The position numbers and the translations under genes were made by a program. Below the pieces are notes generated by a model that worked only from the letters and a program-made list of their open reading frames with translations, made no database searches and had not been told where the DNA came from. This document shows, piece by piece, positions 1 through 7,760 of a stretch of DNA of 64,000 nt. Source of the DNA: Chloroflexota bacterium. Its GTDB lineage: Bacteria > Chloroflexota > UBA11872 > VXNJ01. Within the stretch, counting starts at the first letter, position 1. Each line of letters opens with the position of its first letter. Location of the stretch: positions 19,749 through 83,748 of the forward strand of contig JAPOWW010000007.1 of the NCBI GenBank assembly GCA_026707405.1, read 5' to 3'.

Positions 1-1157
1 ACCGACTGACCGGATGCCGAACGGAAATCTCGCCCGCTCGACCTCACGCCCGCTGCGTTCGAATCTCCAAAGGGGACGCCAAATCCCGGCGCCTCGATCA
101 TTCGCGACCGGCGCTCTACCAGACCCTTGAGCGTCGCGGCCAGGTTCTCCAGAGGTGCCTTGCGTTCGGCGATCTCTCTCGCTTCCGACTCGAATCGGCT
201 CGCTTCCTCCAGACACCTTCGGGCCTCATTCAGCACGGCAAGCCTGCGGCGCATCGCGGCCCCGTCGTCAACGGAATCGCGCTGGGCGTCCATTTCCGTT
301 TCAATTGAGACCAGACTTCCCGCGGCCTCCGCGTCGGCCTCCAGGGACCCGCGCAATGCCTCCACCAGCGTGCGCGTGGCCGCCAGCCGCTCGGCCTGCC
401 GAAGCTCTTCCCGCAATGCGGCCCGGTCGTCTTCCAGTTCGGCGGCGGCTCGACGGACTGACTCTACGTCGGCCTCCGCCGAGCGAAGATTGACCAGCGC
501 CTTGTGTATCCGCACCAGATCGAGCATGCGTTGCAGCGCCGCGACTTCATCCTCGGCCGATGCCAGCCTTCCGCCCGCTTGAACCAGGTCCAGCCGCTCC
601 CGCGCTGCCTCTAAATCGTCTTCGAAATCCGAGACTTCTCCCAGGCTGTCCGCCACCCGGCGCAATTCGTAACGCCGCGGCGGACTCCATCCTCGACCGC
701 CTGTCGACTGCCTGCTGCCCGGGGAGGTATACGTATCGTCGACGCCGACGAAGCAGGCCTCGTTGAGGTTCTCCGCGCTCAGTCCAAACGCGCGCTCTAG
801 GCGGTCGGCGGCTTCGTCTTCCGATTCCGTCGTAGACCGGGCAAGCCCATCCCGCATCGCAACGCGGACCACATTCCGTTTCGATCTCGAAATGACCCGT
901 TCCAGTTCGATGGAATGGCGGTCGCCCACAAGCTCGACGCACACGGTTGACTCTGAAGCCCCGGTCCGTACTAGCGATTCGGGCGTGCCCCCGGCAGGAG
1001 TCAGCCCCGTTACCGCAAACCGGACGGCGTCCAGCACACTGGACTTCCCGGCCTCGTTCGGACCTTCAACCAAGATACAGCCGGACGCTTGCATCCTCAG
1101 GTCGAGGTACGCCAGCCCCTTGAAATTGGTGCAGCGGATCGAGCGGATGACTAGCAA
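1..1157 (-). CDS. SbcC/Rad50-like AAA ATPase, N-terminal part (3' end outside window)
   Basis: The reading frame is open from position 1157 to the window edge, so the C-terminal part is missing. The protein starts LLVIRSIRCTNFKGL and carries a P-loop GPNEAGKSS at residues 32-40, the layout of AAA_23 ATPases (SbcC, Rad50, RecF, YhaN). After about residue 150 it becomes Glu/Arg/Ala-rich with heptad-like spacing, as expected for the start of a coiled-coil arm. The proposed start is TTG at 1157, preceded by GGAG six bases upstream. The gene lies 18 bases downstream of an SbcD-like phosphoesterase, the usual partner order of sbcD-sbcC. By homology it would use ATP to clamp or tether DNA ends. The partner looks catalytically dead, so a nuclease role is uncertain. 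Confidence 0.85.
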   Translation of the reverse strand, partial: MLVIRSIRCTNFKGLAYLDLRMQASGCILVEGPNEAGKSSVLDAVRFAVTGLTPAGGTPESLVRTGASESTVCVELVGDRHSIELERVISRSKRNVVRVAMRDGLARSTTESEDEAADRLERAFGLSAENLNEACFVGVDDTYTSPGSRQSTGGRGWSPPRRYELRRVADSLGEVSDFEDDLEAARERLDLVQAGGRLASAEDEVAALQRMLDLVRIHKALVNLRSAEADVESVRRAAAELEDDRAALREELRQAERLAATRTLVEALRGSLEADAEAAGSLVSIETEMDAQRDSVDDGAAMRRRLAVLNEARRCLEEASRFESEAREIAERKAPLENLAATLKGLVERRSRMIEAPGFGVPFGDSNAAGVRSSGRDFRSASGQS

Positions 1158-1175
1158 TGCAAACTCCGCAAAACG

Positions 1176-2330
1176 TTACGACCCGAATTCGGCTCGAAGG
1201 GACTTTAGGAGCAACTCGGCTGCTTCCGTGAAAGTGCCGTTCCCCGCTCCGCCCGCGTCCGTAAGCGCCTCGGCAGTGTTATGCACCTCGTCGAACGGCG
1301 AGATGCTCTCCCCCGAGTTCACGCCGTTGCTGCCCGACTGGACTCGAAGCCCGCCGAGGTCTACCGTGAACCGCGCGCAGCGTTTCGACGCCCACCGCGA
1401 GAGCTCGGCCAGCCCGGATTCTCGGAACGACTCGATATCCAACCGCCCTGCTATTGACACTCGCACTTCCGCGCCCGTCGCTAGCTTGGGTTCGACCTCC
1501 CGCTTCAGCGCGGTCAATCCGCCTTCCGACAGCTTGCTCGCGGGAATCCGGATTTCGATGGGCTCGCGCGCCAGACCCTGTATGACCGCAACGTCTTCGA
1601 TCCCCTTCGCCGAAACGTCCAGCCTTACGAAACCGCACTCGGACGGCGCGCCAAAGGGGCTCCCGGGCATCACAACGGCCGTATCGCCGATCATCGCGCT
1701 GCTCGTGGTGTGCGACCGTCCACATACCAGCACGTTCACGCCGATCAGCGCGCGAATCGCATCGATGTTGATGGCGGACTCCGTCGCACGCGCCCCGACC
1801 GCCCCCTCCATCGCCGCGTGGGTCATCAAGACGTGGATATCAGCCGGCTTACGTCGGTCCAGCCCGTCTAAAACTGGGCCATTAGACCCATTCTTAGCTG
1901 CGCGCGGAAGACATGAAATCGCGACCGTCAGCGGCCCCGCTCGCAGCGGGAAATGGTCGCTCACCGCAATCCTGTCGAGGTCGACAAGCAGTCCCAGCCG
2001 CGCGAACAAATCTACTGCGGAAGCCGTCCCCGCCGGTGGTAGATCGCCGTCTCCGCATATCGCGCCGACAAATACTCCCGCCTTTCTCAAGTCGGCAAAC
2101 GCCCCCGCAACGAACAAGAGACAGTCGGGAGACGGCGCGGGTGAATCGAATAGGTTTCCGGCGATAAGCAGGGCATCCGCGGCAATGCCGGTGCAGTATT
2201 CCGAGACCATTCGGAGGGCCTCGCGGTCAATCGAATTTGCGGAGGAATCTCCGGTCCAACCGGCGCCAATGCGGTTGTTGGCGACTATAACGATTCGGGC
2301 GTGGTTGCTGTCGTTTCTAGGACTTGTCAT
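1176..2330 (-). CDS. SbcD/Mre11-like metallophosphoesterase fold, predicted inactive
   Basis: This 384-residue protein has the SbcD/Mre11 layout: a beta strand and first loop at residues 13-22, ALLIAGNLFDS at 54-63, a GNHD-equivalent loop at 93-96, an isolated His at 171 and a terminal GxxH loop at 204-207. The normal metal ligands are mostly changed. DxH has become N18-x-R20, GD is now G-N59, GNHD reads G93-D-G-D96 and GHxH is G-R205-S-H207. Such a site should not bind two metals in the usual way. It sits directly upstream of an SbcC/Rad50-like ATPase whose P-loop is intact. The pair may act as a DNA tether or sensor without nuclease activity, which is inference. A divergent metal chemistry cannot be excluded. 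The start at 2330 has no strong ribosome binding site. Confidence 0.8.
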   Translation of the reverse strand: MTSPRNDSNHARIVIVANNRIGAGWTGDSSANSIDREALRMVSEYCTGIAADALLIAGNLFDSPAPSPDCLLFVAGAFADLRKAGVFVGAICGDGDLPPAGTASAVDLFARLGLLVDLDRIAVSDHFPLRAGPLTVAISCLPRAAKNGSNGPVLDGLDRRKPADIHVLMTHAAMEGAVGARATESAINIDAIRALIGVNVLVCGRSHTTSSAMIGDTAVVMPGSPFGAPSECGFVRLDVSAKGIEDVAVIQGLAREPIEIRIPASKLSEGGLTALKREVEPKLATGAEVRVSIAGRLDIESFRESGLAELSRWASKRCARFTVDLGGLRVQSGSNGVNSGESISPFDEVHNTAEALTDAGGAGNGTFTEAAELLLKSLRAEFGS

Positions 2331-2527
2331 GCCGGGAAGCAGCCGCCTTCAAGAAGCCTCCCAGCTTTTGCGCCTGAAAAATGTTATCAACGGTCGACCG
2401 CCTGCACAATAAGCGGCACGCGGGCGTTTGTGACTAGCCGAGGGTCGAAACTAGACTGAATGGGTAACCGCGCTCGAAACGTCTGATCGAAGGCCGCTCC
2501 AACCTGCTCTATCGTGGCTAACCGAAC

Positions 2528-3583
2528 ATGGTAACCATCCGCAAGAATGTCGCCGAAATGAGCGGCTACGTCCCGGGCGAGCAGCCCAGAAGCGGCGGCT
2601 GGATTAAGCTCAACACCAACGAGAACGTCGAGTGCTCGCCCGCCGCGCTCGAGGCGATCCACTCAATCGACCCGGCCGCGCTCCGCCTCTATCCCGATGC
2701 CTCGTCGAGCGCCCTGCGTAACGAGCTTGCCCGGCGGTTCAACGCCGAGCCGGACCAATTTGTAGTTGGAAATGGGTCCGACGACATCCTCAATCTGCTC
2801 ATAAGAGTTACCTGCGAGCCCGGCGACAGCGTTGTTTACACCGTTCCCAGCTATTCGCTCTATCCGGTCCTGTCCCAGATCCAGGGCGCGCGAAATGTGG
2901 AGGTGCCGCTCGCAGACGATTTTTCACTGCCCGTCCGTAAGCTCTGCTCCACGCGCGGCGCGATCCTCTTCATCACCAATCCCAACAATCCCGCCGGCAC
3001 GTGGTACCCCGTCGAACAGATCGCCGAGATATGCGAGTCCGGACAGAACCTGGTAGTGCTCGACGAAGCCTACGCCGACTTTTCCGGCGAAGGCTGCTCC
3101 GAGCTCGTCGGGCAATACCCCAACGTCTGCGTGGCCCGTTCCCTTTCCAAGGCATACGGTCTCGCCGGCCTGCGCGTGGGATACATGTTCGCGTCCAGGG
3201 AGCTGGCCTCCAACGTGATGAAAGTCAAGGATTCCTACAACGTAAGTAGCGCCGCTCAGATCGCCGCCGTCGCGGCGCTCGACGATGAGGCTTGGGCCGC
3301 TAAATCATGGGCCGACGCGGCCCGGCGTAGAGACCGTCTTTCTCAACGGCTCAGCAGCGAATTGGGGTTGAAAGTCTATCCGTCGCAGGCGAATTTCATT
3401 CTCGTCGACTTCGGCATCCATTCGGCCGTAGGCACCTTGGACTATCTCCGCGAACGCGGGATCCTTGTCAGGCACTTCTCGGACAATCCAATGGTCAGCA
3501 ACGCCCTTCGAATATCCATAGGAAGCCAGGCAGAGTTGGACACACTCTTCGATGCCATTCAAGAGGCTCTGAAAGAGTCCTAA
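2528..3583 (+). CDS. hisC: Histidinol-phosphate aminotransferase
   Basis: This 351-residue class I/II PLP aminotransferase matches the HisC family in length and motifs. LNTNENVECSP near residue 34, NPNNPAGTW near 150, the DEAYADF acid region and SLSKAYGLAGLRVGY holding the PLP lysine are all present. It would convert imidazole-acetol phosphate and glutamate to histidinol phosphate in histidine synthesis. No other his gene is nearby, so the pathway is scattered in this genome. HisC-like enzymes can also act in aromatic amino acid transamination, so some breadth of substrate is possible. The start ATG at 2528 gives the full family N-terminus but has only a weak ribosome binding site. It is divergently placed to the phosphoesterase gene with a 197-base gap. 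Confidence 0.93.
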   Translation: MVTIRKNVAEMSGYVPGEQPRSGGWIKLNTNENVECSPAALEAIHSIDPAALRLYPDASSSALRNELARRFNAEPDQFVVGNGSDDILNLLIRVTCEPGDSVVYTVPSYSLYPVLSQIQGARNVEVPLADDFSLPVRKLCSTRGAILFITNPNNPAGTWYPVEQIAEICESGQNLVVLDEAYADFSGEGCSELVGQYPNVCVARSLSKAYGLAGLRVGYMFASRELASNVMKVKDSYNVSSAAQIAAVAALDDEAWAAKSWADAARRRDRLSQRLSSELGLKVYPSQANFILVDFGIHSAVGTLDYLRERGILVRHFSDNPMVSNALRISIGSQAELDTLFDAIQEALKES

Positions 3584-3696
3584 CGGATCGCGTCCGAACG
3601 TCTTAGCTACCGGGCGGCCATTCAAGTAGACTATTGCGTTAATTTGCGTGATTGCCCGGCACCGTCTCATACCGCCAGCCTTTGCTTGAGGAGAAC

Positions 3697-5820
3697 ATGA
3701 TCTGGATAGTTCCCGGTTCGATTTTGCTCGCCCTGCTGTTCGTCGCATACCTGACTTGGGACATGCTTCGGCGTGATCAAGGCAGCGAGCGGATGCGCGA
3801 GGTTGGCGGCTTCATCTACGAAGGAGCGGTCGCGTTCCTCAACCGTCAGTACCGAACTATCGCGATTCTGGCCGTGCTCGGAGCGCTTATCCTCGCGGCC
3901 ATCGTGGGCATATTCGGAGCAGAAACGCCTCCGGGTGAGGACGTCGAGGAGATCAGCGGCTTCAACCTCGCCTGGCACACCGGCGTCGCCTTCATAATCG
4001 GCGCGTTCAGCTCCGGGCTGGCGGGAGTCATAGGAATGCTGGCTGCGGTCAAGGCCAACGTCCGCACCGCCCGCGCCGCCGAATCTTCGCTCGGCGACGC
4101 GCTGACCGTGGCGCTTCGCGGCGGCGCGATCTCGGGGATCCTTGTCGTCGCTCTGAGTCTGCTCGGGGTTTACGTGCTCTTCCTCCTCTTTGGCGGACTC
4201 GACAATCCCGCTCTCGCCCCGTTCCTCATCGTCGGCTACGGGTTCGGAGCCAGCTTCGTAGCCCTGTTCGCCCAGCTTGGCGGCGGAATCTACACCAAGG
4301 CCGCTGACGTCGGAGCCGACATCATCGGCAAGGTTGAGGCCGGCATTCCCGAAGACGACCCCCGCAACGCCGCGGTAGTCGCAGACCTCGTCGGTGACAA
4401 CGTCGGCGACTGTGCCGGACGCGGTGCCGACCTCTTCGAATCGACCGCCGCCGAGAACATCGGCGCGATGATCCTCGGAGTCGCCCTCTACATAGCCACC
4501 GGAAGCCAGAACGAAGCCTGGATCCTCTTCCCGCTGGTCGTCCGCGGTCTCGGTCTCATCGCCTCGCTCGTCGGGCTGATCGCCATCCGCCCTTCGATGG
4601 TCAAGGACCCGCAGCGCGCGTTGGACATCGGGTACTGGATTACCGCCGGTCTCTCGACGCTCGGCATGTTGTTCGCCACCCTCGTAATGCTCGACAGCAT
4701 CTGGTTCTTCCTCGCCGGGATGGTCGGAATCCTGACCAGCATCGCGTTCGTCTACATCACCCAGTACTACACCGCCGGCACCTGGCGGCCCGTCCGCGAC
4801 ATCGCCGAGGCTTCCAGAACCGGTCCCGCGACCAACATCATTTCCGGGATCGCCGTCGGATTCGAGACGACCGCGGCGCCCATCATCGTTATCGCCGTAG
4901 CGCTGGGAGCCTCCTTCATCTGCGGTCGTGAGGGTGTCGAAGCTCTCGGGCTAGTCACCGACAACCCGGTCGCCGGCGGCATCTTCGGCACTGCCGTCGC
5001 CACCATGGGCATGTTGATGAGCGCCGCTTATATCCTCGCGATGGACACCTTCGGCCCCATCACCGATAACGCCGGCGGAATAACCGAGTTCTCCGGCGCG
5101 GGCGAGGATGCTCGACGCATAACCGATGACCTCGACGCCGTCGGCAACACCACCAAGGCCCTCACCAAGGGCTACGCAGTCGGCTCCGCCGCGCTGGCCG
5201 CGTTCCTCCTCTTCAGCGCCTACCTCGAAAAGGCCGGACTCCACTCGGTGGACATCGCCAAGGTAGAAGTCTTCATCGGCGCCATGCTCGGCGCCATGTT
5301 GGTCTTCCTCTTCAGCGCTCTGGCCATACGGGCCGTCGGAATAGCTTCGAGTGCAATCATCCAGGAAGTGCGCCGTCAGTTTCGGGAGCATCCCGGGATC
5401 ATGGACGGCTCCGAGAAGCCCGACTATCAGGCCGCCGTTGACATAGCCACCCGCTCCGCGCTCAAAAACATGATCGCTCCGGGTCTCCTGGTCGTGATCG
5501 CTCCGGTCGTCGTGGGAGTAATCCTGCGCGCCGAAGCCGAGGCTGCCTTGCTTATGGTGGGCACCATCGCCGGCGTGATCCTCGGAACCGTAATGAACAA
5601 CGGCGGTGGAGCCTGGGACAATGCCAAGAAGTTCATCGAAGCAGGCGAAATGAAGGAAGCTGACGGCACGACCGTCCAGAAAGGCTCCGAGACTCACGCC
5701 GCCGCCGTAGTCGGCGACACGGTGGGCGATCCCTTCAAGGACACCGCTGGACCGTCGCTGCACGTACTCGTCAAGCTCCTGAGCACGATCACGTTGGTGC
5801 TGGCGCCGATCTTCATCTAG
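3697..5820 (+). CDS. hppA: Membrane-bound proton-translocating pyrophosphatase, K+-independent type
   Basis: This integral membrane protein of 707 residues hydrolyses cytoplasmic pyrophosphate and pumps cations outward. It shows the catalytic signature GGIYTKAADVGADIIGKVE, followed by EDDPRN and DNVGDCAG, and the C-terminal repeat with VGDTVGDPFKDT. The K+-dependence determinant reads GNTTKALTKG. Lys487 and Thr490 sit where K+-dependent enzymes have Ala and Gly, so this is a K+-independent, most likely H+-pumping enzyme. About 16 transmembrane segments are apparent. The start is set at ATG 3697 because AGGAGA lies just upstream; an upstream ATG at 3652 would add 15 atypical residues. The next gene, uppP, also acts in polyprenyl and phosphate metabolism. 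Confidence 0.96.
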   Translation: MIWIVPGSILLALLFVAYLTWDMLRRDQGSERMREVGGFIYEGAVAFLNRQYRTIAILAVLGALILAAIVGIFGAETPPGEDVEEISGFNLAWHTGVAFIIGAFSSGLAGVIGMLAAVKANVRTARAAESSLGDALTVALRGGAISGILVVALSLLGVYVLFLLFGGLDNPALAPFLIVGYGFGASFVALFAQLGGGIYTKAADVGADIIGKVEAGIPEDDPRNAAVVADLVGDNVGDCAGRGADLFESTAAENIGAMILGVALYIATGSQNEAWILFPLVVRGLGLIASLVGLIAIRPSMVKDPQRALDIGYWITAGLSTLGMLFATLVMLDSIWFFLAGMVGILTSIAFVYITQYYTAGTWRPVRDIAEASRTGPATNIISGIAVGFETTAAPIIVIAVALGASFICGREGVEALGLVTDNPVAGGIFGTAVATMGMLMSAAYILAMDTFGPITDNAGGITEFSGAGEDARRITDDLDAVGNTTKALTKGYAVGSAALAAFLLFSAYLEKAGLHSVDIAKVEVFIGAMLGAMLVFLFSALAIRAVGIASSAIIQEVRRQFREHPGIMDGSEKPDYQAAVDIATRSALKNMIAPGLLVVIAPVVVGVILRAEAEAALLMVGTIAGVILGTVMNNGGGAWDNAKKFIEAGEMKEADGTTVQKGSETHAAAVVGDTVGDPFKDTAGPSLHVLVKLLSTITLVLAPIFI

Positions 5821-5888
5821 GACACGCCCCGTTCGCAGATCCGAAACGATGAAATCGCCGCTTGAGCGCAGCCCGCCGCCGCCTCGAT

Positions 5889-5902
5889 AGGAGGAAAACC
5901 TG
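5889..5902 (+). promoter_or_regulatory. Ribosome binding site deciding a CTG start for uppP
   Basis: AGGAGG at 5889-5894 is followed by AAAAC and CTG. The spacing and strength are ideal, and the frame carries the conserved uppP N-terminus directly after it. No alternative initiator codon exists in this interval. Confidence 0.7.
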
Positions 5903-6721
5903 ACCGTAAGCGACTGGCTGGCAGCGGTCCTTGCGGCAATCGTTCAGGGCATTACCGAGTTTCTCCCGATCAGCAGCTCGGGACATCTTGTAATCGTCCC
6001 ATGGGGCGCAGGCATCGAGTCGCCGATCGTGACCGGACTCACCTTCGCGGTCGCGGTGCACCTGGGCACCGGATTGGCCGCGATATCGACGATGCGTCTC
6101 GAATGGCGCGACCTGCTCGTCTCCGCTCGATCATGCCCGTCGCAAATGCGGTCCGGCGCTAGGCGCAAGCTCGTCGCCATCGTCGCCGGTACGGTCGTGT
6201 TGTCTATCGCCGGCTTGGCACTTGAGTCCATCGTCGAAACGGTCCTGCGGGAGCCTTGGATCGTCGCCCTTGCCCTGATCGCCGGCGGCGCGGCACTTTA
6301 CACCGCCGACCGCCTCGGCGGCGTAAAGACTGCCGACAGCCGGTCTCTGGCTGTCTGGACTTCCATAGCGGTGGTGCAGGTGGGTGCGCTGGTGCCCGGT
6401 GTATCCCGGTCCGGTCTGGCGATGACCGCGGGCAGGGCGTTGGGTGTGGGACGGCTCGAAGCAACGAAGTTCTCGTTTCTGCTCATGGCGCCAGCAATCT
6501 TGGGGGCCGCGGCGCTGAGAGGTTTTCGCTTGGCCCAATCCGGTGCCGCTCCCGACGAGCTAGCCATCCTCGGCCTCGGGTTGGTCCTCTCCGCCGTGTC
6601 CGGCTTCTTCGCGGCGCGATGGCTCCTCAGCTACGTCAGCAACAACGGATTCGGCGCCTTCGCCGTCTACCGGACCGCCCTCGGCATAGCCGTCCTCATA
6701 CTCTTCGCAACCCGCGCCTAA
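5900..6721 (+). CDS. uppP: Undecaprenyl-diphosphatase with apparent CTG start
   Basis: This polytopic membrane protein of about 273 residues dephosphorylates undecaprenyl diphosphate to recycle the cell-wall lipid carrier. The UppP/BacA signatures ITEFLPISSSGHL (N-terminal) and PGVSRSGLAMTAG (middle) are both present. No ATG, GTG or TTG lies between the in-frame stop at 5888 and the first motif. The only sensible start is CTG at 5900, five bases after a perfect AGGAGG at 5889-5894. Starting at the first ATG (6029) would remove the catalytic motif and the first helix. It follows hppA by 79 bases on the same strand and may be cotranscribed with it. Confidence 0.9.
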   Translation: MTVSDWLAAVLAAIVQGITEFLPISSSGHLVIVPWGAGIESPIVTGLTFAVAVHLGTGLAAISTMRLEWRDLLVSARSCPSQMRSGARRKLVAIVAGTVVLSIAGLALESIVETVLREPWIVALALIAGGAALYTADRLGGVKTADSRSLAVWTSIAVVQVGALVPGVSRSGLAMTAGRALGVGRLEATKFSFLLMAPAILGAAALRGFRLAQSGAAPDELAILGLGLVLSAVSGFFAARWLLSYVSNNGFGAFAVYRTALGIAVLILFATRA

Positions 6722-6878
6722 TCCGCGCGCGTTACCCTCCGGATGCCAGCATCCAGTCACCCCATCCGTCATTACCGCATCCCTCACTCCCCCAAACACA
6801 TCCCCACTCAGACATGAAAAGAGGATTTCACAACCGCGACATAACCCCCTTACTCACCGCCAAACGACACCCATTCCC

Positions 6879-6908
6879 TTGAAAGTCCACAGGCCATTTC
6901 AAAATAAG
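6879..6908. repeat. Left copy of a short direct repeat module
   Basis: TTGAAAGTCCACAGGCCA followed by TTTCAAAATAAG resembles the module at 7523-7552 in the same orientation, 644 bases away. The repeated GAAA/TTTC pattern around a CACAGG core recalls the multi-repeat ends of IS21-type elements, but no transposase gene is present. Confidence 0.4.
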
Positions 6909-7209
6909 GCCCTTTCAGTCTCAACAGGCCGCCTCTCCGCCTCGCCACACCGAATGGACCAGCCTTCTGCCACATTCACCCGTTACCCTCCCCACGACAC
7001 TCGAATCCAGGCTCATCGCGAGACGATCGCCACATGTCGAGATACGGTTAAGAGGAATCCAAATGAGATGGCGGGCAAAGAAAGGAACGTTCGGCAAATC
7101 CCCATGAGAAGCTACTCAGGCCCATTGGCGATGAGGCAGTCGTACCCAAGCCTCCTAATCGACGTGGTACGCCCCTTCCTTCATTCCTGCACTCTGTCGT
7201 CATTTGGGT

Positions 7210-7225
7210 GGAAGCCGGAATCCAG
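7210..7225. repeat. Dispersed repeat, GGAAGCCGGAATCCAG core
   Basis: The same 16-base core appears at 9117-9132 inside a hairpin-forming copy. Both lie in non-coding spacers around the enolase-superfamily gene. It is a REP-like intergenic repeat. Confidence 0.6.
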
Positions 7226-7520
7226 GCTTCCAGACATAAGGCCGGCATCGAGCACGTCATCCCAAGCGAAGCGAGGAATCTTACGCTTCATAATTGCGAC
7301 ACGTTCACCCGTCCTTCCCACAAAAGGCTCATCCCGTATCGGGTTACGGGGCGATAATCAACAGCGAAGCGCAGCCGCCAACCACTCCATGCGCCTAAGG
7401 CCCGTCGACGGGGCCAGGACGTGCGAAGTATGTCCTCATCCCCCGCGAGTGAGCATCCATATCACGCTTCCCCCCACTCCCCTTATCCCATACACCAACT
7501 TGCCCACTGTCAAACACCCC

Positions 7521-7552
7521 AATTTTCAAAGTTCACAGGGTAATTTTCAAAG
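7521..7552. repeat. Right copy of the module, with an internal 11-base direct repeat
   Basis: AATTTTCAAAG occurs at 7521-7531 and again at 7542-7552, a period of 21 bases, with TTCACAGGGT between. The module matches the copy near 6879. It may be the left-over end of an insertion sequence. Confidence 0.45.
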
Positions 7553-7760
7553 ACTTTCATGAAAATGCGATTCTTCCGATCTGGACTGCCATTCTCCCCA
7601 CCTTCTCGTCGAAGCACGTCCCCGAGACGTCACGCTTGCTCCTTACCCATGCCCAGGATCCCGTTCGCCACAAGACGACCGCTCACGCATCGAGATACCC
7701 TTAGTCGCGATTGCAGCCAATCCGCAAAAGCCCAAGCGACCACCGTAAAGGGAGCCGAAA

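Larger units (their letters stand above)
6722..7760. other. 1-kb gene-poor spacer with repeat remnants
   Basis: No open frame here has codon use or composition like the flanking genes. A 227-codon frame at 6879-7562 is Ser/Pro/Arg/Thr-rich without any domain and looks like chance. The spacer holds two related direct modules, at about 6879-6908 and 7523-7552, each with a TTCAAAG/TTGAAAG core, CCACAGG/TCACAGG and a following TTTCAAA. It also holds one copy of a dispersed GGAAGCCGGAATCCAG repeat at 7210-7225. It is probably a graveyard of a small mobile element. Confidence 0.6.

Noticed and set aside
763-2412. 549-codon open frame on the plus strand
   Set aside because: It is antisense to the SbcC-like and SbcD-like genes, is Ser/Pro/Arg-rich and has no domain.
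4951-5763. 270-codon open frame on the minus strand
   Set aside because: It lies wholly inside hppA and is a GC-driven antisense frame.
6879-7562. 227-codon open frame on the plus strand
   Set aside because: Composition is Ser/Pro/Thr/Arg-rich without domain, and the segment holds repeats; treated as non-coding.
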